This document shows positions 1 to 6,752 of a stretch of DNA of 8,253 nucleotides, in pieces. Position 1 is the first letter of the stretch, and each line of letters begins with the position of its first letter. Location: the NCBI RefSeq assembly GCF_047607725.1, contig NZ_JBLKSS010000176.1, positions 1 through 8,253 on the forward strand. The letters are read 5' to 3'. The stretch is from JBLKSS01 sp047607725 (lineage in GTDB: Bacteria; Pseudomonadota; Gammaproteobacteria; Enterobacterales; Enterobacteriaceae). The notes below the pieces were generated by a model. The model was given only the letters and a program-made list of their open reading frames with translations. It was not told the DNA's origin and did not search any database. The translations under genes and the position numbers were made by a program.

Positions 1-18
1 CTTCTTTTTACGTGCCAT
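1..18 (-). CDS. Possible 5' tip of a minus-strand gene (partial)
   Basis: On the minus strand an ATG at 18-16 is followed by codons for MARKKK up to the window edge. A GGGAG stretch (complement of 25-29) lies 6 bases upstream and could be its ribosome binding site. Only six codons are visible, so no product can be named and it may not be a gene. It would be transcribed in the same direction as srmB. The inverted repeat at 19-56 sits immediately upstream of the start and could be its operator. Confidence 0.2.
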
Positions 19-56
19 GCCATACTCCCGGAAGCTAAAAGTCTCCAGAGTATGGC
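19..56. repeat. 9-bp inverted repeat, operator- or hairpin-like
   Basis: GCCATACTC at 19-27 is the exact reverse complement of GAGTATGGC at 48-56, with a 20-base spacer. It abuts the possible minus-strand start at 18. The half-site centres are 29 bp apart, near three helical turns, which would suit a dimeric regulator. A hairpin is equally possible. No T-tract follows on either strand, so it is not a standard terminator. Confidence 0.35.
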
Positions 57-71
57 GGAATAGAAGATGAG

Positions 72-138
72 CGATCGGACAGAATCGGAATCGCTGATCG
101 GGCGACCGGAATCAGTGATCGGACGTGACCGGAACCAG
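72..138. repeat. Three imperfect tandem repeats of 21-23 bp
   Basis: Units at 72-94, 95-115 and 116-138 share the pattern (t/c)GATCGG followed by a (t/c)CGGAA block. Units two and three are closest, differing mainly by a two-base gap and two substitutions. No long reading frame covers them. They could be remnants of a repeated protein segment, clustered binding sites, or slippage products. Confidence 0.35.
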
Positions 139-509
139 CAAAGCTGACAGCCGTAAGCGGCACTTGGCGTGACGTGGCGCCGATAAACGCCGAAAAGCGC
201 TATTTTAGTGGCGCTAACCGCGATGACATCCAGCGGCTAAAGCGCGCCGCTGGGGTAAAAGTAACCACGTCGTCAAATGCGGCTCTATGAGGGCTAGGTA
301 TATAAAAAACAATGTTTTTAGTTGATTCGTATCACGCCTGCAACATGACGGTTACTTTTCGCTAACGATTAATGACACTTTGGCGGCGGATGACGCGCGA
401 ACTGCGCAAAAGCGCAGCTTTCAGCCCGAGTTACCCTCTCGCGCGCGCCATGTTAATGTGTCGGGTGGTGTTTTTATCAGCATACCGCCGCGCCAGGGTC
501 CGCGGTGAC
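139..509. other. Gene-poor spacer downstream of srmB
   Basis: I see no credible gene here. Small dyads are present: CCAGCGGC (230-237) with GCCGCTGG (246-253); AAAAAC (305-310) with GTTTTT (314-319); CTGCGC (402-407) with GCGCAG (412-417); and CCGCG (488-492) with CGCGG (501-505). None has a clean T-run on the minus-strand side, so the end of the srmB transcript cannot be placed. The AT-rich dyad at 305-319 is the least bad candidate. Confidence 0.4.
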
Positions 510-1853
510 TTAAGCGTCGTTTTCCGGCTTGCTGTCGCTGGCCGCGTCCGGCGCCGATTTTGGCACGCGGCGTTTGCCGATGTTCTTTTTAGCGCGCAAC
601 CGTACTTTGGTTTTGTCTTTTGTCCGCGCCTGTTCTTTCTTTTCCTTGCGCTTCGCCAGCACCTTTTTCGACGGTTTGCCGGTCATCTTTTCCGACGGCG
701 CGCGCGTGGCGGGGCTCAGCGCGTCAATCGTGCGCGCTTTTAATGGTTCATTAAGATAACGGCTGATTTTGCCCAGTAGCAAATGATCGTGCGCTTCCAC
801 CAGCGAAATGGCGCAGCCTTTGCGGCCGGCGCGGGCGGTGCGGCCTATACGGTGCAAATAGACATCCGGCGTCGAGGGTAGGTCGAAATTGATGACATGA
901 CTGATATCGTCGATATCCAGGCCGCGGGCCGCGACATCCGTTGCCACCAGCACGTTGGTGCGGCCGTCGGTCATGCGTTTGATGGCCTCATTACGCTTGG
1001 CCTGAACCAGCTCCCCTTCCAGATAACAGGGAGTGATGCCGGCATCGCGCAGCCAGCCCACCAGCTCATGCAGCCGCTCGCGTTTGCGGACGAATACAAT
1101 ACTTTTGCTGACCTCGGGCTGTTTAAGCAGGTGACAAAGCAGCGCGGTTTTGTGCGTCAGATCGTCGGCGCGATAGTACCATTGCACAATTTTCTTGCGT
1201 TCGCGGCGCGACGGCGCGGCGTCGATTTCCACCGGATCATTGAGCAGACGTTCGGCACAGTCCTTGACCGCGTTCCCTTCCAGCGTGGCCGAAAATAATA
1301 GTGTCTGTTTGCGCCAGCGGGTTTCTGCGGCGATCTGCTCGACGTCTTGGGCGAACCCCATATCCAGCATGCGATCCGCCTCGTCCAGAATCAGCGTTTC
1401 TACCGCCCGGCAGTCAAAATTCTCTTCCTTGATGTATTGCAGCAAGCGGCCGGTGGTGGCCACCACGATATCCTGATTCTCGCTGAACACTTCCGCATGA
1501 TTCATATAGGCCACGCCGCCGGTGATGGTGGCGATGTCCAGGTGGGTGTGGGCGGCCAACTGTTTGGCCTGCTCCGCTACCTGCATCGCCAGTTCGCGGG
1601 TGGGGGTCACGATCAGCACGCGGGGCGGACCGGATTTCTTGCGGGGGAAATCAAGTAGATGCTGCAAGACCGGCAGTAGATAAGCGGCGGTTTTGCCGGT
1701 GCCGGTCGGCGCCGAACCCAATACATCGCGTCCGTCCATGGCCGCCGGAATAGCTTCAGCCTGAATGGCGGTGGGACGCTCAAAGCCCTTGTCGCTCAAT
1801 GCAGCGAGCAGGTCTTCGTGCAGCTCGAGTTCGGAAAATTGTGTTACAGTCAT
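510..1853 (-). CDS. srmB: ATP-dependent DEAD-box RNA helicase SrmB
   Basis: SrmB is a cytoplasmic DEAD-box RNA helicase that acts early in 50S ribosomal subunit assembly. The 447-residue product matches the usual enterobacterial length (about 444) and aligns with E. coli SrmB nearly end to end by recall. Visible motifs in order are the Q motif region (GFERPTAIQ, 23-31), Walker A (APTGTGKT, 48-55), PTREL (84-88), DEAD (157-160), SAT (188-190), ATDVAARG (304-311) and HRIGRTARAGR (334-344). A Lys/Arg-rich tail from about 395, typical of SrmB RNA-binding extensions, ends the protein. The ATG at 1853-1851 has AGAGGT 6 bases upstream. The stop is TAA at 512-510. The gene appears intact, is GC-rich like trmN, and diverges from it as in E. 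coli. Confidence 0.97.
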   Translation of the reverse strand: MTVTQFSELELHEDLLAALSDKGFERPTAIQAEAIPAAMDGRDVLGSAPTGTGKTAAYLLPVLQHLLDFPRKKSGPPRVLIVTPTRELAMQVAEQAKQLAAHTHLDIATITGGVAYMNHAEVFSENQDIVVATTGRLLQYIKEENFDCRAVETLILDEADRMLDMGFAQDVEQIAAETRWRKQTLLFSATLEGNAVKDCAERLLNDPVEIDAAPSRRERKKIVQWYYRADDLTHKTALLCHLLKQPEVSKSIVFVRKRERLHELVGWLRDAGITPCYLEGELVQAKRNEAIKRMTDGRTNVLVATDVAARGLDIDDISHVINFDLPSTPDVYLHRIGRTARAGRKGCAISLVEAHDHLLLGKISRYLNEPLKARTIDALSPATRAPSEKMTGKPSKKVLAKRKEKKEQARTKDKTKVRLRAKKNIGKRRVPKSAPDAASDSKPENDA

Positions 1854-1876
1854 GGGCTACCTCTGGTTGGGCGCAG

Positions 1877-1882
1877 ATTATA
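1877..1882 (-). promoter_or_regulatory. Probable -10 element of srmB
   Basis: The minus strand reads TATAAT at 1882-1877, a perfect sigma70 -10 hexamer, 23 bp upstream of the srmB start codon. No good -35 is found 16-18 bp further upstream (1899-1906 reads poorly), so the promoter may rely on another contact or an activator. The call rests on the -10 match and its position only. Confidence 0.4.
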
Positions 1883-1946
1883 GACGGATCCTGCGTAATC
1901 TTCATCTGTTTGTGCGTGTCAGTTTATTTTAGAGGTATACGCCTGC

Positions 1947-1951
1947 AGGAG
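1947..1951 (+). promoter_or_regulatory. Ribosome binding site marking the ancestral trmN start
   Basis: AGGAG is followed by CCAG and then ATG at 1956. This is the best initiation signal upstream of trmN, and it points to a nine-codon frame out of register with the enzyme. It is the main reason to read trmN as frameshifted rather than starting at 2047. Confidence 0.5.
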
Positions 1952-1955
1952 CCAG

Positions 1956-2706
1956 ATGACTATATCTACCCACGGCCGTCACTAAACCGCGGAGGCGGGA
2001 CGGATTTACCTTCAAACACTTTTTTGTCGCCCACGATCGGTGTGCGATGAAAGTCGGCACCGATGGCGTGCTGCTGGGCGCCTGGGCACCTGTCATCGAG
2101 GCGGGCAGGGCGCTGGATATCGGCACCGGCAGCGGTCTGGTGGCGTTGATGCTGGCGCAGCGCATGCACGGCGCCATTCCGATCGATGCGATCGAACTTG
2201 ACCCGGACGCCTGCCGCCAGGCGCGGGACAATTTTACCGCCAGCCCTTGGGCAATGTCCCTCTGCGCTGTCGAGGGCGATATCTGCGCCTATGCCGGCAG
2301 GGCGTCGCGGCGCTATCAGGCTATCGTCAGTAATCCTCCCTATTTTGACGCGGGGCCGGCCTGCGCCACCCCGGCGCGCGAGCGGGCCCGCTATACGCTG
2401 AGCCTGAGCCACCAAGCACTGCTGACGGCTGCCACCGCGCTGCTGGAAGAGGACGGTACGCTGGCGCTTATCCTGCCGTATGCCGCATGCGAGGCGCTTA
2501 TAGCCCGCGCGTTGGCGCAGGGCTGGTGGCTACAGCGGCGCACCGATGTCCACGACAGAGCGGAATTGCGCCCGCACCGGCTGCTGTTGACCTTGACGCG
2601 CCGGCCGATGCCGTTAATTCACGATACGCTGACGTTGCGCGACCCGACGGGGGAATGGTCGCCGGCGTTTCGCACCCTGGCCGGCGATTTTTATCTGGCG
2701 TTCTAA
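1956..2706 (+). pseudogene. trmN: tRNA1(Val) (adenine(37)-N6)-methyltransferase TrmN, probable 5' frameshift
   Basis: TrmN (YfiC) uses S-adenosylmethionine to methylate N6 of A37 in tRNA1Val. The body reads well: MKVGTDGVLLGAW at 2047, the SAM-binding loop LDIGTGSG (about 2113-2136), the catalytic SNPPY (about 2329-2343), and a C-terminus ending FYLAF. Family members carry an N-terminal stretch before MKVGTDG, and it is present here in frame at 2002-2046 (GFTFKHFFVAHDRCA). That frame has no ATG, GTG or TTG between an in-frame TGA at 1957 and the ATG at 2047. The only good start, ATG 1956 with AGGAG at 1947-1951, is one base out of frame and stops at TAA 1983-1985 after nine codons. One extra base between about 1959 and 2001 explains this. 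Initiation at 2047 would give a 219-residue protein lacking conserved residues (E. coli TrmN is about 245) and has a poor ribosome binding site. The gene is probably inactive, though short-form translation is possible. Confidence 0.8.
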
Positions 2707-3226
2707 TCGCCGAGCCGCTGTAGGTTGCAGGTGCGTGGCAGTTAGCTGTTTCAGTCCTGTCCCTTCATGACGTATTCGTGGAGGGGCAGCATTCCCGCGT
2801 TTATTTTTGAACCTAGACACTATTAATATTGAGTATTTAATCCGTCCTATCGATAATCCATAAACATTGAGAAATAAAACTTTGTGGATGCTTTATATAT
2901 CTCTCTCTATCTTTATCTCCCGTTTAAATATACGGGGGATTCAATTTTAGACAGCATGGTCGTGAATTGCCGTCATGCCGGCTTTATGCCGCCAAAACCA
3001 CTAGTCCTAATATTGTAATTAAGAAATAAGCGGCGTGGGTCATATTCTTTGTTGACAGCAAGCAGGTTTGGGACTGGGGCCGTCACCGGCAGTCCTGTAG
3101 TCATGGAATAAGCATGGGCTTAATGTCTTTATGTCTCCATCTCGGCATTATGATTTTACCCCTTAAAAGACGCTGAAGAGACGTCTAAATATAAAGTAAT
3201 TCATTAATACAATAGTGAGTATAATT
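2707..3226. other. Intergenic AT-rich spacer, no gene seen
   Basis: I find no supported gene between trmN and the LPMO pseudogene. The sequence becomes clearly more AT-rich from about 2800, marking the switch from ancestral chromosome to accessory sequence. It includes a CT dinucleotide run near 2900-2908 and a hairpin at 2916-2939. TTGACA at 3052-3057 lacks a matching -10 element. Upstream of 3215 the LPMO frame is closed by TAA at 3197-3199, so no signal peptide is encoded here. Confidence 0.5.
2916..2949 (+). terminator. Weak terminator-like hairpin
   Basis: TCTCCCGT (2916-2923) pairs with ACGGGGGA (2932-2939), including one wobble, around an 8-base AT loop. It is followed by TTCAATTTTA. 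The T-tract is poor and the site lies about 210 bp past trmN, so this is only a candidate end of the trmN transcript. Confidence 0.25.
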
Positions 3227-3835
3227 ATGGATAAAGATAATAATATGCTTAGACATGGTCGCATCACTTTCCCTGAATCACGGTCTGAAAAAATGGGACA
3301 ATGGTGGGCAAATGCGTTAGAAAGTGGAAAGTTTTTCCCCGAAACGCAGGCGGGTTTAGCCGATAAATTCGCCCCTACTGATGAGCGTAATGCACTCCCC
3401 CCGCAAGATGGACAGATTGCCAGTGCCGGTTTCACGGATGGCGGCACGACTACTGCACCGCTCAAACTTGATGAATACGGTGAAGACCGCTGGGAAAAGA
3501 ATGAAATAAAAGCCAATTCTGTTGTGGATTTCACTTAGCACTATATCACAACACATGCCACACGGCGTTGGAATTATTTCATTACCAAAGAGGGTTGGAA
3601 CCCTAATGAACCCTTAAGCCGCGCTCAGTTTGAGAAAGAGCCCTTTTTCATGGTGCAAAATCCGCAGCAGCCGCATTGGGAATATGCAGATGAATTGACA
3701 CTCAGTGCCGCCGGGACGGTTCATAAAGTTCAAATGCCCAATAGAAAAGGCTACCATGTTATTCTCGGCGTATGGGAAATCGCAAACATCGCAAGGGCCT
3801 TTTATCAAGTGGGCGATGTAAATTTTGTCTGATGA
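3227..3835 (+). pseudogene. AA10 lytic polysaccharide monooxygenase (chitin-active), amber-interrupted
   Basis: AA10 LPMOs are copper enzymes that oxidatively cleave crystalline chitin or cellulose. The reading frame has 202 codons with one internal stop. The N-terminal part begins MDKDNNMLRHGRITFPESR; HGxIxxPxSR is the classic mature AA10 N-terminus, with the first copper-brace His at residue 10. The frame reaches FT at 102-103, then TAG at 3536-3538, then continues in the same frame as HYITTHATRRWNYFITKEGW. The last part has GYHVILGVWEIANIARAFYQ and ends VGDVNFV. Against the Serratia AA10 protein CBP21, recalled from memory, the TAG sits exactly at the Trp of its FTWKLTARH segment, so TGG to TAG is the simplest cause. 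The second brace His (codon 110) and the axial Phe of AFYQ (codon 193) lie beyond the stop. No signal peptide is encoded. GTG 3215 or ATG 3245 are other possible starts, and no ribosome binding site is strong. Unless the amber is suppressed the gene is dead. Confidence 0.85.
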
Positions 3836-3845
3836 TGACTTTCCG

Positions 3846-3876
3846 TTATTGCTCGCTTTTTAATTTAAGGCAATAA
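3846..3876 (+). repeat. 7-bp inverted repeat after the LPMO gene
   Basis: TTATTGC (3846-3852) and GCAATAA (3870-3876) form a perfect stem with a 17-base loop, 10 bases past the LPMO stop. The position suits an RNA 3' end, but no T-run follows, so terminator function is uncertain. Confidence 0.25.
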
Positions 3877-4066
3877 TCAAGTTATCCGTGTCGGTATGCG
3901 CTGGAGGCTTATTTTAAGCACTATTTCACTGACATCGCATGCCGTCATGTTTAGCGTCATTAACATGCTGCGTCGTTATATTACCCTATTGAAGTGCGCA
4001 AAGGAGTAAGGGAGGGAGCACGTCACCCCACCCACGCAGCAAGCAGGAAAATAGACAGTCAGGTAG

Positions 4067-4285
4067 CCAAGAGGAAAACGGGGGAAATTAGCGGCCATCA
4101 CCTTAGCGGGCAAAGTGATGACCGACAAAATTGATACTGCACGCGCGCAAATCTATAGGGGTGTTTTTCAGCAATAGTGTGAAGATGATTGCATAACACT
4201 AACGAGATTACTCCAAAAGTTCGTGGCTGATTTCACCGCTAAAGAACAGGGTAGAAATAATGAAAAAGTGAATCCCCAGGCCTGA
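4067..4285 (+). pseudogene. Unidentified gene remnant with internal amber codon
   Basis: One frame stays open from 4067, passes ATG 4118, meets a TAG at 4175-4177, and continues in the same frame to TGA 4283-4285. The protein reads like real sequence on both sides: MTDKIDTARAQIYRGVFQQ before the stop, and LTRLLQKFVADFTAKEQGR within the part after it. I do not recognise the family. As in the nearby LPMO gene, a TGG-to-TAG change would explain the break, though without a homologue the original residue cannot be known. The frame is short, so chance remains possible. Confidence 0.25.
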
Positions 4286-4413
4286 CGCTCGCACCTCACG
4301 CGGCATTAAACGTGCTCGCGGATGGTATATTTCAACCGCTGGCTGGGGAAATGCTATCCTTGTAAGTAGATGTTTTACAGCAGTCTATTGATTGTCTGAA
4401 GGTGTGGGCATGC

Positions 4414-4449
4414 TGTCGTGAGTGAATTTTCGTCACGGCGTCTTTTTTT
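4414..4449 (+). terminator. Candidate rho-independent terminator
   Basis: TGTCGTGA (4414-4421) pairs with TCACGGCG (4433-4440), including two wobble pairs, around an 11-base loop. It is followed directly by TCTTTTTTT, a run of seven T's ending at 4449. It would end transcription coming from the left. Stem strength is moderate. Confidence 0.4.
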
Positions 4450-4867
4450 CATCCGCCTGCTTCAAGGCTATCGAGGATACGAGTTATGATGGGCACCCGG
4501 TTTTTCCCGGGGATAGTCTGACGAGGGGAAACGGCTAAACATTTCCGCAAGGCAGTCTGAGGTAGGCCAGACAAAATAACTTCGCTCGAGTGAAGGGTTG
4601 AAATTGTTTTTTTGCGGCCGTCGGTAAGCCCTTGCTCGGGGCGGACGGATGATGAAAAGTTAAAGAATGTTAACGCCCTTAATGACAAAAGCCTTATTGA
4701 TTTCGCGACCGACTGCCGCAGATATTCATGGCTGAAAAAATCCAGCAATGGCTATCGCCTGGTGCGTTAGCCGCCACGGATAGTCACCAGCATCGGTTGA
4801 TGCCCTCACGAATTATAATTGCTTGTTACACTAGGTATTTATCAAGCTTTTCATTGGTTATACTCTA

Positions 4868-4896
4868 TTGACGGAATGTGTTGATATCAGTAAAAT
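4868..4896 (+). promoter_or_regulatory. Sigma70-like promoter for the PAS/LuxR regulator
   Basis: TTGACG (4868-4873) and TAAAAT (4891-4896) are separated by exactly 17 bp, each one mismatch from consensus. The expected start of transcription near 4903 gives a leader of about 210 nt before the ATG at 5113. This is the best promoter match I noticed in the window. Confidence 0.5.
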
Positions 4897-5017
4897 GCAA
4901 ATATCACTGCAATATCCGCGGCCGTGATTTGCAGCCCATGGATAACTCTGGTGGGGATCATCGCCGTTCTTTGCGCCGGCACCGGGCACAATCAAAATCA
5001 ACACTGGGCGTGATAGA

Positions 5018-5033
5018 TGCGCCGCACGGCGCA
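5018..5033. repeat. 16-bp GC-rich palindrome in the regulator leader
   Basis: TGCGCCG (5018-5024) and CGGCGCA (5027-5033) are perfect inverted arms around CA. It lies between the promoter at 4868 and the ATG at 5113. It could be an operator or a hairpin in the leader RNA. It is GC-rich while the downstream gene is AT-rich. Confidence 0.35.
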
Positions 5034-5112
5034 CCAATGCTATCCGCTAGTTCAGTTCGCCACATGACGTTGGGTGGTGATACCTAAATTGGTAACTGTG
5101 AAGGGGGTTGCC

Positions 5113-5877
5113 ATGCATAACGGCAATAAGAACACCGAACAATCTTTTCTCGTTGATCATTCAGGTAAGTCAAATTTAACCAATCTAACAGTATCGAAAG
5201 TCAACGTGACTGATGAGCCTAAATTGAATGTGAATAGCCAAAACCATAATATTATATCCTATCTGAACTCGTCCAATTCATTAATATCATTTATAAAAAA
5301 TAGCTCTGATCACTGGCTTGTAAAAGATAATGATGCAAGATATGTATATGTAAATGATTCCGCCTCCAGTTTCTTTAAGTTTCCTAAAAAATTCGATGTG
5401 GAAGGAAAGTCTGCTAAGGAAATTCCCACTGATATATGTCAAGAATTTTGGCCTCAATTGACGAAGAGTGATAAAAAGGTTATTGAAAAGAATAAAAAGA
5501 TAATATCAATTGCAATTCATCATTATGGTAAGGGCAATACTGGCGAGCTAGTGCCACATTACATGGAAAGAGAACCCCTTTATGATGATGACAACACATT
5601 AGTCGGCATTGTCAGTTATGGAAGACGTCTAGATATACCAGAATTGTTATGTTACATGAGTCGACTTGGCAGGAAAATCATACAAACTGATGCTCCTGAT
5701 GATTTATTTACTAAAAGAGAATTAGAAGTCATTTTTGGGGCCCAGCAAAGATTAGGTGTAAAAGAAATTGTCAAAAGGCTGGATATAGCCTGTAAAACGG
5801 CAGAAGTACATTTAATGAACATTTATCATAAGGCTGATGTTCACAGTAAATATCAACTCATTGAATACTGCAAATAA
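5113..5877 (+). CDS. PAS domain-containing LuxR-type HTH transcriptional regulator
   Basis: This is a likely cytoplasmic DNA-binding regulator of 254 residues. The first 55 or so residues are polar and low-complexity. Residues 60-170 resemble a PAS sensor domain (DHWLVKDNDARYVYVNDSAS, then SYGRRLD near its end), whose ligand cannot be told. Residues 198-252 form a LuxR/FixJ-type HTH: FTKRELEVI, KEIVKRLDI, TAEVHLMNIYHKADVHSK. ATG 5113 is preferred because AAGGGGG lies 5 bases upstream; GTG 5074 in the same frame lacks such a site. The coding sequence is far more AT-rich than srmB or trmN: 16 of 60 bases are G or C in 5281-5340, against 40 of 60 in 2161-2220, which suggests acquisition by transfer. 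No signal peptide, membrane segment or quorum-signal-binding domain is visible. The regulator remnant at 6342-6680 has the same kind of HTH. The target genes are unknown. Confidence 0.85.
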   Translation: MHNGNKNTEQSFLVDHSGKSNLTNLTVSKVNVTDEPKLNVNSQNHNIISYLNSSNSLISFIKNSSDHWLVKDNDARYVYVNDSASSFFKFPKKFDVEGKSAKEIPTDICQEFWPQLTKSDKKVIEKNKKIISIAIHHYGKGNTGELVPHYMEREPLYDDDNTLVGIVSYGRRLDIPELLCYMSRLGRKIIQTDAPDDLFTKRELEVIFGAQQRLGVKEIVKRLDIACKTAEVHLMNIYHKADVHSKYQLIEYCK

Positions 5878-6341
5878 ACCGGGCTTGATCAATATATTCC
5901 TTTGGATTTTATTAGAAAAGGCTTGCGGCTTATTGATTAGTAATCCAAAACTTAATAATGTAAATCATATTTAAGCTAGCCGTCGTCGGCCATGCCGTCA
6001 GGTTGCGGTATAGGCAATATGATGTCGCAGGGTAACAGCGCTTACCAATCAATATTCGCATCGGAGGATCCAAGCGCCGTCCACGACGTAAGCAGGCAGA
6101 GGTATTGATTGAGCCGTTGTTGCGGGGCGGTCTCAAGGTAAGCGCCCCGTGGAGGACGTCTCAAGCAGGTGGAACGCAAGGCATTACGATAAACGCCAGC
6201 CCCTTAACTAGCAAGCAGCTCGATCTGTCGCACGCCTTGCTGTCACTGGCGTCGCCTTCAAACTCCACCCATTTTCAATGGCTAGAATAGTCAAGACATG
6301 AAGACTGCGCTTGTATTTATCTGCATAGCTCAGTCAATAGG
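5878..6341. other. Intergenic region between the two regulators
   Basis: I see no supported gene. The frame at 6036-6290 is long enough to notice but runs straight through the IS66-type end at 6138-6161 and has no ribosome binding site. CAATCAATA (6046-6054) and TATTGATTG (6103-6111) form a 9-bp inverted repeat of unknown meaning. No T-rich terminator follows the regulator stop at 5877. Confidence 0.4.
6138..6161 (+). repeat. 24-bp IS66-type terminal repeat copy (third copy)
   Basis: GTAAGCGCCCCGTGGAGG at the start of this site, and six further bases, match the outer 24 bp of the 50-bp repeats at 6681 and 7017; the preceding G also matches the right-hand copy. Beyond 6161 the sequence diverges. 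A shared tip with a divergent interior is what two opposite ends of one IS would show. GTAAGCG is the tip I associate with the IS66 family. Here the element body would lie to the right. Confidence 0.6.
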
Positions 6342-6752
6342 TCAATCTATTACCCGGATTTTCGACTGTATAAAAGAAGGTGGGGTATAGCAGTCGAAGC
6401 CAATGTCTTTGCACCACTCCCTGAATTGATAGATATTATGAATATTAGCTTTTTGGTACATAATACAGAGCCTATTTTCTACCGTTCGATGAGAGATTCC
6501 CAATCGTCTTGCTGTTTTTTTACTGGTCAATCCGTGATAGATAAAAAATATTATTTCAATGTCACGATATTTAAGGAAATTTTGTGGCGCATGAGTGGTT
6601 AAACTTACAGGTGATTCATCATCGATGTACTGTATGGGCGAGAAAAACTTACATAGTCTTGCTTCTGCCATGGAGCCAATGTAAGCGCCCCGTGGAGGAC
6701 GTCTTGAATTATTGGTGGGTTTGTTGTATGGCCCGGTAAGAATATGTTCCAC
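6342..6752 (-). pseudogene. Truncated LuxR-type HTH regulator, N-terminal part replaced by repeat
   Basis: This minus-strand frame could be read from GTG 6752 as 136 residues, but the first 24 come from the 50-bp repeat (6681-6730) and its flank rather than from a regulator. Native sequence starts at 6680 with IGSMAEARLCKFFSP, which sits where the other regulator has its post-PAS linker. The LuxR-type HTH covers about residues 59-115: YRDIEIIFFIYHGLTSKKTA, RRLGISHRTVENRL, then MYQKANIHNIYQFREWCK. The PAS half is missing, and I find no trace of it on the far side of the cassette at 7018. The HTH resembles that of the 5113-5877 gene, so the two are probably diverged relatives. A bare HTH fragment might still bind DNA if expressed. 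Stop is TGA at 6344-6342. Confidence 0.7.

Larger units (their letters stand above)
3836..4867. other. Degenerate region of about 1 kb, no intact gene
   Basis: No full-length gene is visible. Short frames that read like protein but are closed by stops include 4067-4282 (annotated separately) and 4594-4770. The latter contains LKNVNALNDKSLIDFATDC and ends RYSWLKKSSNGYRLVR before TAG 4768-4770; its frame has no ATG start. A 99-codon frame on the opposite strand at 4449-4748 overlaps it and is not convincing. I cannot assign any of these to a family. The region looks like eroded coding sequence. Confidence 0.4.

Noticed and set aside
372..1658. Several plus-strand frames of 76-133 codons
   Set aside because: They lie opposite srmB, whose motifs and family match are unmistakable; they are GC-rich antisense shadows without ribosome binding sites.
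1929..2820. Minus-strand and alternative-frame ORFs over trmN
   Set aside because: They overlap the recognised methyltransferase domain and are Arg/Pro/Ala-rich shadow translations.
3052..3057. TTGACA as a -35 element for the LPMO gene
   Set aside because: No -10-like hexamer is found 16-18 bp downstream, and the site is about 170 bp from the start.
3163..3808. Minus-strand frames opposite the LPMO gene
   Set aside because: The plus strand carries clear AA10 motifs; the opposite frames show no recognisable domain.
4449..4748. 99-codon minus-strand frame in the degenerate region
   Set aside because: It starts at TTG without a clear ribosome binding site, and the plus-strand frame at 4594-4770 looks equally or more protein-like; I cannot support either as an intact gene.
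4878..5087. 69-codon plus-strand frame upstream of the regulator
   Set aside because: It would start inside the promoter spacer, has a non-ATG start with no ribosome binding site, and its translation has no recognisable features; the segment is better read as a leader.
5930..6136. 68-codon minus-strand frame
   Set aside because: No family match or good start signal; composition does not support coding.
6036..6290. Plus-strand frame crossing the IS66-type tip
   Set aside because: It runs through a mobile-element end with no family match and no ribosome binding site, so it is probably fortuitous.
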